Shown: positions 1-12,620, numbered from the stretch's first letter. The stretch: 64,000 bases of DNA from Bagarius yarrelli (GCA_005784505.1 VCAZ01000012.1:997501-1061500), one strand, 5' to 3'. Notes: a model not told the origin generated them from the letters alone. Program-made: numbers and translations.

Positions 1-160
1 AGAATAAGTGTGTCATGAATATGGACAAATCTTGAAGGGTTTTTTTTTTAGATCTGGAACAGTTTTTTCAGTTGTACCTCTGGGGAACCACTTAAAAAAT
101 GTAAAAAGTTTCCAATATATTAACACAAGAACTGACTCAATCGACATCTTTTTGACAACA

Positions 161-345
161 AAGTGGTGGCTCAAATGGTTAAGGGGCTGAGTTGCTGATC
201 TGGAGACCAGGAAGAACCCCCCCCCCCCACCCCCCCAGCTGTTGATCTGAAGATGAGAAACACTGGGGTTCAAGCCCCATCCCTGGCAAGCTAACCGCTG
301 TTGGGTTCTTGAGCAAAAACCCAACAGTGGTCAATTGTATACATT
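161..345 (+). repeat. tRNA-headed SINE copy with internal poly-C
   Basis: The head 'gtggtggctcaaatggttaa' and the 'gttgggttcttgagcaa' body match the SINE family that recurs about 30 times in this window. The B-box region is interrupted by a C-rich tract (217-237) and part of the head seems duplicated after it. Old, degenerate copy. Confidence 0.65.
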
Positions 346-453
346 GATTATCGCACCTTTTCCGGTCAGTACGTCTACATTAGGTTGTTTCGCTGTATAA
401 AGCGTAAATCCAGATATCATATACGGGTTCATTTTAAAAGATGATGTAAGTGT

Positions 454-578
454 GTCATTATCTCTTTTTATACAACTGAGCAATTGGGGGTTAGGAGCCT
501 TGCTCAGGGGCCCACAATACTGGCTTGGTGGTGATAAAATTAAACCCCGGTCTTTCTGGTATCAATCCAACACTTAAA
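454..578 (-). repeat. tRNA-headed SINE fragment
   Basis: The motifs 'acaactgagcaattgggggtt' in part and 'cttgctcaggggcccac', followed by a degenerate B-box region and 'ccaacactt', are the reverse complement of the SINE body. The element is 3'-truncated. Confidence 0.7.
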
Positions 579-1160
579 CAATAAAGGCAAAAAATATTTT
601 ACAAAAATAATAATTTGTATAACTTTATTTTGAAAGCTAAATTATTAATTAAAGTTACTAATTAATTATCGAAATAAATGAAGCCCTATTAAAAAGACAG
701 ATTTTTTGATGAGTAAACGTTAAAGTGATTTGCTTGTATTATTAATCAGTTACAATAAATCAGCCTACTAATTCAACTGCATAAAACTGAAAATACTAAT
801 AAATTAACTAATTGTTCTAATTATCGTGAATTTATTCCATTGGCACAAATAATCATTTATTTACGCCCCGACAATAATGACAAAAACCCTACTGCCGATT
901 TCAAGCCAAAAATAGCTTGTCTTTATCAGTGAGTTCCAAAGTTTCTGCCCCGCCCACTTTTGATCAATAAAGATTTGTGTGTCTATAGTTTTAATTAAAA
1001 ATGTGTTTTTCCGTGTCAGATGTAAGAGCAGGTAGAACGTTCAGTCACTCAGTGTTCTGGAGGAAAATGTGACGTAAATGTTAAAAATGCCCTGACGACA
1101 GTCACATCCTATAATAATCTTCAAAGGCAAATGAGAGGCATATTTGGCTGACTGCCAAAT
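579..1160. other. AT-rich unique sequence, nothing recognised
   Basis: No coding potential, repeat family or promoter signal seen. The right end (from about 890) is less AT-rich and could be functional, but nothing specific supports that. Confidence 0.5.
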
Positions 1161-1162
<2 letters not shown>

Positions 1163-1205
<43 letters not shown>

Positions 1206-1222
1206 TGCACACACACACACAC
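1163..1222. repeat. (CA)n microsatellite
   Basis: About 20 uninterrupted CA units, then a short imperfect extension. The open frames across it on both strands come from the dinucleotide and are not genes. Confidence 0.97.
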
Positions 1223-2244
1223 TATGTCTTGAGTTCACAATGGTTTACGTTTCAGCATGTGACAGTAAAGATAGTGTTTCCCTGCAGGTGTTCCATCAAA
1301 GCCTCCAGCCTGCTTCCACCCATGTGGCCTGTGAGTAAGTAAGATTACTGGCTTGTTTACAGCTCTTCCAGGACCACCGATTGAAAGTCCATGTGTGGGC
1401 CGTCTGTCTGCAGTCCGGGGTGCAGGGTATCACCTAAGTGCATTCTCGTCTAACCTTCATCCTTCTCCTCGTATTGTAATGATTCCAGTACTTCATTTCA
1501 GAACAGGATTCCCATTAACTTGTGGATCCTCCCAGGTGGTAACTAGTGGTAACTCAAATAATGACAACCTTAATTTAATAGTCATGTGATGTAGAAAGCG
1601 CAGATGAAAAATCAACTAGCCATAGTTTTCGTGAAACTTTAAGATCTTTCACGTGCGAAATATTTCCCCAGGGTCCTAGTAACCTCCAGGTGAAGACAAT
1701 CCTGACTTTGGTTGTCAGACATTTCCCACTGCTCAGAAGAAATCCTGACTCTTTATATTCTGATGTTTCACGCTGTACGTTTCGAAAACTCCACCTCGAT
1801 ATTTGTGGGTCAAGTTTTGTTTGTGTAGTTGGCCAGATGTTCGTTCATCGATATCTAACTTTCTCTAATGTTTCAGTGTGGCACAGTCGATTTCCCCTCT
1901 CACACTTCTACATCACACACACTGCCATAATGTTCAGTGTGTTTTATGTGTCAGAGGTGCTTTTCAGTTTCCTACTGAGTTTCTGTTGCTTAGCAACCAG
2001 CCATAACATGTACATGTTTGGTATCATGATGTGAAGTTAACACAGAGTTAGTAACAGAGTTTTAGAACTTATCCTTCTCCAACATCTGTGGAATGTTCTT
2101 TAACCCTGGGTTGAAATTGGGATACCTAACAGACATTTTAGTTTATTTTAAAACTTCTTGTTTTCTTCCACAGAATAAACCGGTTCCCTGTCAGTTTTTA
2201 GATCTTTGCTACTCAGGTGTTCATTACAACTGATTATTAAGTGT
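1223..2244. other. Unique sequence without a recognised feature
   Basis: Non-repetitive, about 40% GC. Short open frames here (for example 1353-1589 and 1690-2034) show no domain, no codon pattern and no clear splice context. Nothing can be assigned. Confidence 0.5.
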
Positions 2245-2622
2245 AAAAGTATGACTGCAGGACAGCACGGTGGCTTAGTAGTTAGCACTGTTACCTCACA
2301 GTTAGAAGGTCTTAGGTTCGTATCCCCTGCAGGGCTCTTTCTTTGTGGAGAACGTCCTCCACATGTTCTCCCTGTGTTTGTGTGGGTTTACTCTGGTTTC
2401 CTCCGACAGTCCATAAACATGTATTTTAGATCGATTGGTGATTCTGAATTGCCCATAGAAGTAAGTGTGAATGTGTGTGATTGTTTTTCTGTATGTGGCC
2501 CTGTGATGGACTGGTGACCTGTCCAGGTTGTACCCCTGTCTTTGTCTTAGCCAATGACAGCTGGGATCCCTGTGAACTTGATTAGGAATAAGCTGGTATA
2601 GACAAAGGATGGATGGATGGCC
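2245..2622 (+). repeat. High-copy teleost repeat (SINE-like), near full length
   Basis: The head 'gcacggtggcttagtagtta' resembles a tRNA A box and 'cttaggttcgtatcccc' a B box. The body 'ttggtgattctgaattgccc' and 'ggccctgtgatggactggtg' recurs at 6606, 21226, 29921, 31478 and 57150. The copy ends in GGAT repeats. This is the most complete plus-strand copy. I do not assign a family name. Confidence 0.8.
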
Positions 2623-2700
2623 GCATTTTATTTTATTTTCAGCACCCTCATGGGCACAAGATCCTTTAGGGCTTTTTCCTCGTGGGCTGTTTTACAGTAA

Positions 2701-2892
2701 CTTTTACATTTCTGGCACTTTGCAGAAGACCTTATCCATTAAGACTTACATTTTTTATTATTTTTTTTATCCGTCTGAGCAGTTTTAAGGTTAAGGTCTT
2801 TGCTTAAGGCGCCCAGCAATGGCAGTTTGGTGGTGTAAACCCACAATTGAGACCACCACTCCAACATCTTAACCACTGAGCTACCACTTTTT
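2701..2892 (-). repeat. tRNA-headed SINE, near full length
   Basis: In reverse orientation it carries the tail 'acatttctggcactttgcag', 'ccttatcc', the 'ggttaaggtctttgc' body and the head 'ttaaccactgagctaccact'. The V-SINE-like central motif (gccnnnnggcgtctgcc type) is still traceable. Confidence 0.8.
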
Positions 2893-3835
2893 TAACTATC
2901 GAGCTCTTTCACCCAAGTTGAGTTAAGTGAACATCCCTGATTATCTTATTGCAGTACAGAAAAATTGTGTCAAATTCTGATGGCTAGACCACCGAGTCAG
3001 AGCATCTTCAAAACAGCAGGTCTTGTGGAGTGTTTCTGGTGTGAAGTAATTACCAAAATTAATTCAGAGAAGAAAAACTGGTAAACCAGTAACAGGGTCA
3101 TGAAAGCTAAAGAATCTCATAAGGAGCACCTGACCACCTGTCCACCAGCTACAATAAACAGATAAACATTACAGCTGGAACCTGGAGCAATAGAAGAATG
3201 CAAATGGTTGTGTTAGCCTGACCTACATGGGGAGGAGAGTGCCAGGATGCATTATGGGAAAACAGAAAAAACCTTCAAAAGTAGTATGGCACTATGGGTG
3301 ATGTTCCATCATTCTGTTTAAAATCCTTGGGACCTGTGATTCATGTGGAATTGGGAAGTGGAAAATCAGTGGTTAGGGTGTTGGACAGCTGATAGAATAA
3401 TCATAAGGGCCAGTGCTGGGCTCTTAATCCTAAACTGCTCATAAGGCACCCTGGTGTCTACCAAGTTATGGTAAATGCTGGTATTCCTGTCACACTGCCA
3501 ACACCGCTCTGTAAAGGGATGAGAAAACCTAGATTTCCCAAGAACTAAATCTAATCGAGGATCTGTAGAATGTCCTAAACATCTCATTATCTACAGAGCT
3601 TCTGATATCCTGATGTTAGATACCTCAACACACATTCAGAGGTCTTGATGGGTCAAAGCTGTTTTGGTGAAAGGGGGAATCTACACAATATTAGGCAGGT
3701 AAACTAAGTGTTGGCTGATCAGTTCAAGTTTTTAGAGCTCTCATCATCTCTCGTTTCTTTTTTTCTTGCCAGAAATTCTTGGCAGAAATTCTTGGCAGAC
3801 AACGTGATCCATGATTTATTTTCAATCTAAATTAA
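2893..3835. other. Unique sequence without a recognised feature
   Basis: No repeat family, RNA gene or coding exon recognised. The minus-strand open frame at 3366-3587 has no recognisable domain. Confidence 0.45.
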
Positions 3836-3955
3836 CACTTGAGGGTTAAGGGCCTTGCTCAGAGAGTAGTGGCAGCTTGGTGGTTCTGAAAATTGAACCC
3901 ACGATCCAATAACTTATCCACTCATAAACTTCTCAATCAGAAGCTACCATTTGTC
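3836..3955 (-). repeat. tRNA-headed SINE fragment
   Basis: 'gagggttaagggccttgctc' followed by 'ggcagcttggtggttctgaa' and 'ttgaacccacgatcc' matches the reverse complement of the SINE body and B box. Head and tail are eroded. Confidence 0.75.
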
Positions 3956-5345
3956 CCTGATTGTATGTCATTCAGCTTATTTAGAAGGCTAAAGGAAACA
4001 CTCTTTGCCACAAACTTTAGCATTGCTTCTACACTTTGATCTCAAGTGTTTGGCCTGCAGGTTATATTCAGTGGCACCCAACATGTACAGCAAGTTTTCT
4101 AAAGCAACAAGGACCTGTGTTGATCACAGGGTTTCCGCACATCTGTCTCTGCTTTGGCTTTTCATCTTATCTATTTCTAAAGCATTACTAAAGATCCTTG
4201 GGGTTGAGCTAGAAAACAGGAAAACGCGACTTGGCTTGGAGGTCGGAAAATGTGGTCTTTTGTGGAAACCCAGCAATTGGTGAATGGTACAGGATCCAAC
4301 AGAGCTGTAACACGCTGGTAACCTTTAGATGGAATGCTTATTGCTCACATTTTGGGGGCACAATGAGATGAAAAAGAGAGCGACTCAATCAGAAGCACAA
4401 TTAGAAAGATGTGAGCGATTGGAGGGATTTTGTTGGAGTCAGTTGTTCACAGTCACTGATCCACAGTTCACGGATCAATCACTAGCCAGGCTAGTCTGAC
4501 GCAATGTTGTTTATGATGAATTCTATCAACTAAAGCAGGTTGATAGACGTGTTGGCTGCTCAAGATGAAGCCAAAGTGCTTCCTCCAAAAATATAACAAC
4601 CTAATGTGGCTTTTCCTTTCATGCTCTTTGTGGGCCTCTGATAGCTTCAATGACATGGATTTGTATCCCGGTTACACTGAAAGGGCTGGAGAATTGGATC
4701 GGGCTTTAAAAGTGCAGCACGAAAGCCCTGGAAAATCATGGCTGAAAGCACCGTTCAGCTGAAAAGAGCTGCTTTAAAGCCTTCAGTCGTTGGTGGGGGA
4801 CAATCCTATTAGTGAACGAATATATTGTAATTAAGAAAGAAAAGAAGCTGGAAAGAAAGATGCTGCATTGAGGATCACGAGTCACATGCCTGGGAAATGT
4901 CAAATTCAGAACTGGCCCATGTTGGACCATCGGATGCATCTAATGATCTACCATCCGTGGGAAAGCAGGCTTTGGCGATGTTTTCACACATACAGTTATT
5001 TTATTGATATAAGTTGCCAATACTGTAAATTTCCCAGTAGTAGTACTAGTGGTTGCCATAGTAACGACGTCTATCAGTGGGTTGCACAGCTAGCATTTCG
5101 AATCGGTTGGTTTCTGGGTAAAATGAAAAAATTCTGCAAGGAGATTTGCCGTTTTTCTCCATATGAGATTATGAAGAAGCTTTTTTGCACAGATCACATG
5201 TGGTATTATGGCTTCAATTCTACTGGCAGTCATTTACATTTTCAAAAAGTAGGAATAGCCCACCTGAAGATGCCAGCCAGGACTAGATGATCTTGAGAGA
5301 CTGTCACGCTTGACTTATTCAATAAACTGATATCTAGCAAATAAG
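3956..5345. other. Unique sequence with possible conserved blocks
   Basis: Moderately GC-rich, repeat-free sequence. The interval of about 4340-4760 (small inverted and direct motifs, CAATCA and TAATT-type words) looks like possible regulatory DNA. A 140-codon plus-strand open frame at 4868-5290 has no hydrophobic pattern, domain or splice context to support it. A short SINE scrap lies near 5358-5400. Confidence 0.3.
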
Positions 5346-5399
5346 TTCACTTTTTTTTATTTTATCCTACTGAGCAGTTGAGGGTTGAGGGCTTTGTTG

Positions 5400-6595
5400 A
5401 ATTGAGCTTCTCCCTTAAGTTTGAATTAAGTCACATACAGTCATCCAGCAAACTGTTTATCATGTTTCTTTTAAAACCCATGTCCCATCACCGAACCACA
5501 CAAAAGACCTTAAACTTACCCAAAAAAGCATTGGAAAATAGAGACATGCTTATCTTTATAAAGTAAGTTTGTGGCAGGCTGATGTCTCCACCGGTGGGCC
5601 TTTCAATCACCAACCCACTTCTCCAGCAAGCTGACGGCCCGAACATTGATTATCACAACCTCTGCCATAATCAATTCCAGGAATTAGCTTTATAAGATAA
5701 TGCTGTCCTACAACCCACACAAGATATTATGAGACGGTCTGGTTTACTGAGCGCTCATTCAGTGTTTCATGTTTCATGTCTCGGTTATGTCTCTTTTCTC
5801 AGCTCACATCTTTACTTTGCTGGTTTGTGCTTTAGGTTCCGACTCTTTGCCTGCTACCTGATTACCGTGTTTGTCATATTTTCGTTTTAGTCTCAGCCTC
5901 AGATCTCATGCCCAGAGACCGGTGTCTGATGCATACAACACGACAAACCAAAAGAAGAAAATAAACAAATAAACAACATCTAGGACTTCTGGGAAACCGT
6001 AACATTTGATAACAACTGGCAACCCGGTACACAAAAACCCAGCAGTTATATACAGTATTCCTTAATCTGCCGTAACCTCAGTGTGGTCACATTGCTCCCT
6101 GTTGCCCTCTGGTGGTCTGGCAGAGTAAAGACACCAACATCTGTAACAAGACGCATCAGAATACAACAGTACATATGTTAATAAAAAGAAAAAATTATTC
6201 AGGTTAAAAACAAACCAAAAGTGTCCCTAAGGGCAACAATCCTTTTTTTGGGTAATAACTTCTTTGCGGCCACCACATGCAGCACTTTTCAATTAGTACT
6301 ACAAAAAGGGGATTTGTGGTTGCAATATAAACTTCATGAGTGTGTATGTGGTGTCAGTAAAAACTGTATCAAATAAACATGTCGTTTAAAGCATTATACT
6401 CTCGAAATCTGGATTCTGATTGGTCAGGAGGTGTTTAATTGTCCATAGCTGCAGACCTATTAGAAGTTTATCTTCAAATCACAGGTTTTCGATAAAAAAA
6501 TGATTGTGTTCATATGTTTCATTTACATAGCAACGGTTCGAGACCCTGCATTTGGTCAACAACAGCCCACAAAACTGAAGGTAATATTTAATACA
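5400..6595. other. Unassigned; possible decayed LTR-like stretch
   Basis: About 5750-5930 is pyrimidine-rich with spaced TTTGTG, CTGCCTG and TTTTCG words of the kind seen in old fish LTRs, but no paired LTR, primer-binding site or coding remnant was found. The remainder is unassigned. Confidence 0.2.
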
Positions 6596-6950
6596 TACAT
6601 ATATTGATTCATTCATTCATCTTCTATACCCACTTATTTCCTAATTCAGGGTTCTGCTGGAGTCTATCCCAGCCGTCTCTGAAAGGGCGAATGGCAGGAG
6701 GGGGACACCCTGAACAGGTCACCAGTCCATCACAGGGCCACACACACACACTCACACTCACTCCTATGGGCAATTTAGAATCACCAATCAATCTAACATA
6801 CATGTTTTTGGACTGTGGAAGGAAACCGGAGAACCCGGAGTAAACCCACACAAGCACAGAGAGACTACACATGGTCTGCGTTGTGTTGCGGTGAGACAAC
6901 AGTGCTAACCCTAAGCCAGTCCTAACCTCTAAGCCAGTGCTAACCACTTA
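6596..6950 (-). repeat. High-copy teleost repeat (SINE-like), reverse copy
   Basis: 'ctggagtctatcccagccgt', 'caccagtccatcacagggcc', 'ttagaatcaccaatcaatct' and 'ggactgtggaaggaaaccgg' are the reverse complement of the copy at 2245. A CATT microsatellite marks its tail end (6607-6622). The head is degenerate (repeated 'ctaaccactt'). Confidence 0.85.
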
Positions 6951-7004
6951 GATATGCGATACAATATTTAAAACAATGATATAACAACTTGTGTTTCTTT
7001 AAAC

Positions 7005-7205
7005 ACATACCCCAGTGTTTGGAGTTTATTTTCTCACTAAATCATCGGCAGCAGCTGCGGGTGCCTCGGTCTGGCTCATCTTATTAGGATTAGCTCGCTA
7101 TTAACCAGGGCTTCATGGCTTGTTAATAGTCTTGCATCAAAGCACAGGCACGTACATCCCAACTAACACTACTTTATGAAAATTCCACTACAGAGGTTGG
7201 CCACT
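7005..7205. promoter_or_regulatory. Candidate conserved non-coding element
   Basis: Unique sequence rich in homeodomain-type words: ATTAGGATTA at 7083-7092 gives two ATTA cores in direct orientation, the second as GGATTA (bicoid/OTX/DMBX type). CTATTAACC and GTTAATAG follow. No coding or repeat signal. The regulatory role is inferred; conservation was not tested. Confidence 0.35.
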
Positions 7206-7639
7206 GGGGGCAAATTTTTTATAAAGTACTATATGGAAATGACTTTTACTTTAGACAACAAGTTGTTTTTTTTTTTTGCTCTCACTTATACAGCTATAAT
7301 TATTTATTCTTTTAATAGCATGTTTTTTTAGTCTTTTTAAAATGTAGTACTATCTAGTTCTATGACCAAGGACATCAATTGGCACAGCTGAAAGTTGAAA
7401 ATGCGAATATCGAAATATCGCCAATGTTGGTATCAATAGTTTGCGACAGATGAGCGATTTTATACATCAAATAATAATAATAATATGATTAAAAAAAATG
7501 TCCCATGTGTTCATTTCTTACAGCTGGTGCAGCTAAGCTTTAATGTACTTTAGTTGACCTGCCTTAATTCTTCATCTGTTGCTCCTAATTTCCAAACCAA
7601 ATCATTTTAAGTCCTTTTCTTTCCCTTTATCATGTCCTT

Positions 7640-8215
7640 ATATAGGAAATTCTCTTAAGGGTTTAGAGAACAGCATCCCCAGCTTCTTATCTCTCTGAAC
7701 AAGAACGTCAAAGAAAATCCCCACAGTGAGTAACTTCCTTAATAAAAAGCCATTGAGGCTCAATGAAACATTGATTATCTGTGTATTAAAAGTACTTCAT
7801 CAGAAGTGGCTGAGACGGAACAGGGGGTCGCTAACGGGGAGAGAGAAAAGGAGAGAGGTATACGATCACCCTGCAATAAGGCTAATTCACGTTAAGAAGC
7901 TTACGGCTGTTGTCATGTAACTGAAAAAGAGATGGAAATGAAGACGAGCACCATAGGGTGAGATTATCGTCGCAAAGGGCAAATCTACTCGTCGACTCAC
8001 CTACCCGACATTATGGGCAGGTCAGCCATCTCTAATAGAGTTCTCGTTTTCTTTTGGGGTGGACAAAAGTAATCTGGTTCTCCCTCTCTCTCTCTCTTTC
8101 TCTGGATTTGGGGTAATGAACATTACTACCTGGTTCACTGGCACACTAAAGGAACGACCACCAAGGGGAGTCGAAGAGGTGGTCCGACGTTTTTAATCAT
8201 CAGGGTTTCTACAAG
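7640..8215. promoter_or_regulatory. Candidate conserved non-coding element
   Basis: About 570 bp of unique, balanced-composition sequence between AT-rich flanks, with TGATTATCTG, GGCTAATTCACG, GAGATTATCG and AAAGTAATCTGG motifs and a (CT)n patch at 8085-8102. The open frame at 7726-7920 has no domain and no good exon borders. Best read as regulatory DNA (inference). Confidence 0.35.
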
Positions 8216-8254
8216 CATTCGTGTTATGGAACACTCATCCAGATAAAACACTGC

Positions 8255-8345
8255 CCACAGTAATAACCCTTTTATTAAAAGGGAACCTACACTCATAAGG
8301 GTGACATAACTCTTTAATTATGAATTCATAAGGTGTTGTTATATC
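8255..8345. repeat. Palindromic outlier of the 10-12.6 kb repeat
   Basis: Contains the perfect palindrome 'cccttttattaaaaggg' (8267-8283) and 'ttatgaattcataa' (8318-8331). Between them 'actcataagggtgacataac' matches the core motif of the tandem repeat at 10005-12620. Probably a detached unit of the same family. Confidence 0.5.
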
Positions 8346-8819
8346 TTATGTCACTTTGTCTTTGCGTGAAAGAAGGAAATCCTTTCCTTACGAAACCCTT
8401 TTTAATCAGCAGGTCAAATGAAATCTTGCTTTATGTTTTTTAAGCATTTGTGATTTTTTAAGAAGAGTGTGTTCTGCAAAAATTGTTGTATATTGAAATT
8501 CTTGAAACTTTTATTATAATTATAAAACACACTTCATGAAATATCCAACCCCATTTTTATACTTTATAGTGCTAATAACCTTATAATAAAACGTATAATG
8601 AGGCTATTTCCAGCTACAATCATTGAAAATGCTTCTGTCACCTGAATAAATAGGAGTGATATAGTAAATAAAACATTATTATACACACTAAAAACCCCAT
8701 ACAGTTCTCATCACTATAGGAACAAAGTCAGAAATAAAATAAAACAAACAAATGTGCGTTGTTTAAAAAAATAACTCCTCTGATATTTCTGTACCAAATA
8801 TTCATGTTGTGCTTATGAA

Positions 8820-9105
8820 AGCTCTTCTTTCCTTCCCCCAGACGTGGAGCTCCTCTGTAGCCTTATAGCACTCTTCTGAAAGGCCACCGGATGGTGACTG
8901 GAGCTCCAGGGGGTCTTTCTGCCAGACGTGGCGCATGGAAAGCGCCGCATTGTAGAAATCAGCAGGCAGCCATCACTGCTCCACTGACCTCCATATAACT
9001 GAAATAATGTGTGTGAAGAGGTTAAAGGTCAGGCTATTTCTGCAAACCCCCAAAACCGAGCTTTCACTGGTTATATTTGCCATTTTTACTCCTGAGCATC
9101 TGTTC
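8820..9105. promoter_or_regulatory. Candidate conserved non-coding element
   Basis: A unique GC-richer block in AT-rich surroundings. It contains two copies of 'cagacgtgg' (about 8840 and 8931) and 'ggtggtgactggagctccag'-type words, with no open reading frame. Function is inferred from composition only. Confidence 0.28.
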
Positions 9106-10004
9106 AAGGGAAGAGAAACCGTCGGCTGGACATGAACACAAGCTTCATATATAAGTTACTACATGGCTTCAGGACACGCGTTAAACTTATAAGCTGAAAA
9201 AAAGCCCTGTTTTATTTTCGGAATTCATAAAAGAATAATTGTGTTTTTCTTTTGCACCTAAAAACACAATTTTACACCCAAAAGTAAAGAAGAAGAATTA
9301 AAGATTTTATTTTCTGTAACAGAAAGAATTAGAAAAAACGATAAAGGAAATATTCTCACTTTATTAATGATGTCATGGTTATATGCTGGAATCAGCCCCG
9401 GCATGTCACATGTTCACGTCACAAGTCTCCAATAACCCCTAACACCTGTTCTATTGTACCCTAATTACCACCCCATAATAGGTCCCAAATACGTTTCATG
9501 GTCAGGCTTTTGTAAGTGTTTTTGTGCTGTCATGTGTCTTATAGTCTTTCTTATATTTCAAATTTTATTTTATTTCATTTAATGCAGTTTTTATTGGATT
9601 TTATTTTATTATAATTGCATTTTTCACCTGGCCCGTCAATATATTTTCATTATTTACTTTATTTTTAAATTCTTTACTTTATAATACTTAAATTTAATTA
9701 TTAACTATGAATATATTTTATTATATTTAAAATTCTATCTATTCTAATAGTGTTTATTTTATTTTTATCCAGATTTAATCTTTTATTTTTTACATTTGTA
9801 TTAATTAAATCCAATTTTGGTAAAAAAAAAAAAAACTGAAATGTAAAAAAATTGTATTTATTTATTAATTTTTCCTGTATAATTATTTTCATCTTTTATT
9901 GTCATTATTTTTTTGTATTCGATTTTATTATTCTTTGGTTTATTTTTTATTTAGCAAAAATTATCCTATTTTTTCTTTTTTTAACTCTGATTTATAAAAT
10001 TTGT
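9106..10004. other. Very AT-rich sequence
   Basis: Runs of ATTTTATTT and AATTAAT through about 9540-10000, with a poly-A tract at 9823-9835. No gene or recognised repeat. The minus-strand open frame at 9701-9892 is a by-product of low complexity. Confidence 0.6.
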
Positions 10005-12620
10005 GATTCAACATGACCTAAGAATAGTGTTCATAAGGGCGACATAACCCCTACATAAGCCTTTCTGACAGCTGACATAAAACACATAAATATTAGTACA
10101 TGTTTTAATGACTTTAGGGTTACTGTTCATAGGGTCACATGACTTGAAACTATGTCCATTGTTGACATAAAATGACATAAACTTGACATAAGAGCAGTGT
10201 TTATAATGCTGCATGGCTCCTTTTAAAGGCCATTGTGTCAACTGTTAGAAACCTACAAAGCAAAAACAAACAGCTATATAAAAGGATCCAGGTAACACTC
10301 GACTTAAGGGTGCTTATAGTGCTTTGTAACTCCAACATAAGCATAAACTAAAAAAATCGAATACATCATAACAATTGTTATTATGTCAGAGTTACAGCTT
10401 TTGGAGGTATTTTAGATGTTTTGCACTCACAACATGTGATTACAATTGAAAGATTTAAATTTGTGCATACTGGCAACCCTGATGTGCAAAAATTAAAATA
10501 TTTACAGTAATAATGTCACAACATCATTAATCCAAGTGATGAAATAACAACATTTATCATTTTTTCCTGTAACCGGAGGTCAGATAGAGTCCTATGGAAG
10601 CCCTGTGGGTACCAGTGTCATTTATTCTGCTAGAACAGGAAAGCTAGTGAAAAGCTGTGTCAAACATTCGGACATGCTCTGGGGGAACATCTCTATCTTC
10701 TTATCTCGTCTTTGCACTCAGTGAGCTCACAGTCGTATACCCACATGCACCATCAGCCACGGGAACATAAACATGGCTCGTCTCCATGCAGGAGAAATTT
10801 GAGCGCTGCTGATTAATATCTGCAGAATTAGTCATACAGAGCAGAGGACATAACCTCTCCTGGGGTAGTGAGCTACCTGGCGTATTGTTCTTTTCTATTG
10901 TAGTGTCTAAATAGTGCTAAATAACCAACGTTTTGCAGACTTTTTACCAAAATAAGTGAAATAGATAGCACAGGGGTTTAACAGTAGTGTTCATAAAGCT
11001 ACATAACCCTTACATAACAGGGTTTTTTATAAGGGCTTAATTATATGCCACAAAAATGTTTTTAATAAATGCTTTTTAACAGCGTTGTTCATAAAGCTAA
11101 ATTACCCCTATATAAGACATTTCTTACATTAAAAAACTACTAATACTGTGGCTTAATTAAATCTTATGAAAAATGTGTTTCACAGAGGTACATAACTGCT
11201 ACATAACCCCTTCATAGACCACCATACATAAACACCCATAGATGCTTGATTAAATGTCACAAATAAGTTGACTCTTGCATAAACCTTAAAAAATTTCTTT
11301 TAACAGCGGCTACATAACCTTTACATATGATTTTTCTAACATTCATAAGCATATACGAGGGCTTAGTTACATGTCATAAAGAAAATATGGTTGCAGGGCT
11401 AAATGACTATAATAATTCAGAATTTAATGTTTAAAATTTATAATGTTGTTCATAGAGCTACATAACTCCTAGAGAAACCATTTTTTAATGCCATACATAA
11501 CCATCTACAGAGGCTTCATAAGATGCCTCAAAATGTTCTAAGGTTCTAGACTCTTGCTAAAAATCTTAAGCAAAGGCACGTAACAGGTGTTTATAAAGCT
11601 ACATAACCACCACATAGGTTATTTCTGACATTAATCAAATGTTTCAATGTTTTATATTCAATGACAGTGTAATAGAGCTATATGCATAAGCATATATAAA
11701 GGCTTTATTGAATGCCACAAATAATGTGTGTTTGTTATAAACCTCAAAAAATGACTTTTAAGGCTACATTACCCCTACATAAGCTATTTTTGTCATATAT
11801 AAACACCAATAAAGGCTTTATTAAATGCCACAAACTAGTTGTGTTTATTAGATTCTAGACTCAATTAACTGCATTAACCTCAAATAAATGGCTTTAACAC
11901 TGGTGTTTATAAGGCTACATAACCTCTATATTTTTAACATACATAAACAAATAGGATATGGATATTATGGTTGCAGGGCAATAATAAATGATCAGATTAA
12001 CATCTATAGAAGATTAATATCTTTATAAAAATGCATTGTAGGACTGGTGGTGGTAGGACTATATGACTCTTGTATTTCTACTTACAATTACAACTGACAT
12101 AACCCTACATAAACAATGGCTCTTAAACATTCATATACAGTATATATACAGTTGCTTAACTGAACAAACACTTTAAGAACGCACCCAAACCTGACCCTTA
12201 CAATAGCTATTTAAATAAAATATACCGAAATCCACTAAATAATGATGCTCATAGGGCTACATACCATCTCATAAATGAGCACTACTTTTGACTGCTGAGT
12301 CAAAATGTTAAGTTATGTAGTCATAACAATGATATAACACTTCCCAGTGACATATTAATACGGATTTTTCAAGATTAAAGGATTTATAAAGTACATTAAA
12401 ACTCAATACACTACATACATTAACCTTATGACACCCACAGAAGTTTTCTGGAAAAAAAATTATAAACCTTTATAAAGATCTATAACGGTTGATTTGAACC
12501 TATAGATTGTTGTTTGTAGGATAAGATAAACCACACATACACCTCACGTAGCTGACATAAACACTAATAACAACAAGGATCCTTTATAAGGTCATAATGG
12601 ATTTGTCTTTGAGCCGGCAT
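10005..12620. repeat. Strongly diverged tandem repeat, about 100-145 bp period
   Basis: The phrase 'gttcataaagctacataacc' with variants recurs near 10025, 10985, 11083, 11180, 11305, 11448, 11590, 11760, 11905 and 12245. Each is followed by 'ctacataa', then 'ttctgacat' or 'cataaacac', then 'aggcttaattaaatgccac'. Spacing is irregular (about 80-145 bp). A unique block (10575-10880) interrupts it. It is far more diverged than the other arrays here, so probably ancient. No coding potential. Confidence 0.7.
10575..10880. promoter_or_regulatory. Candidate conserved non-coding element inside the tandem repeat
   Basis: Unique, balanced-composition DNA lacking the 'acataacc' motif of its flanks. It contains GCTGATTAATATCTGCAG and GAATTAGTC, two homeodomain-type core sites 13 bp apart, near 10810-10832. 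The regulatory reading is an inference. Confidence 0.3.

Noticed and set aside
4868..5290. 140-codon open frame in unique sequence
   Set aside because: No domain, no signal peptide, no exon borders, and codon use looks random.
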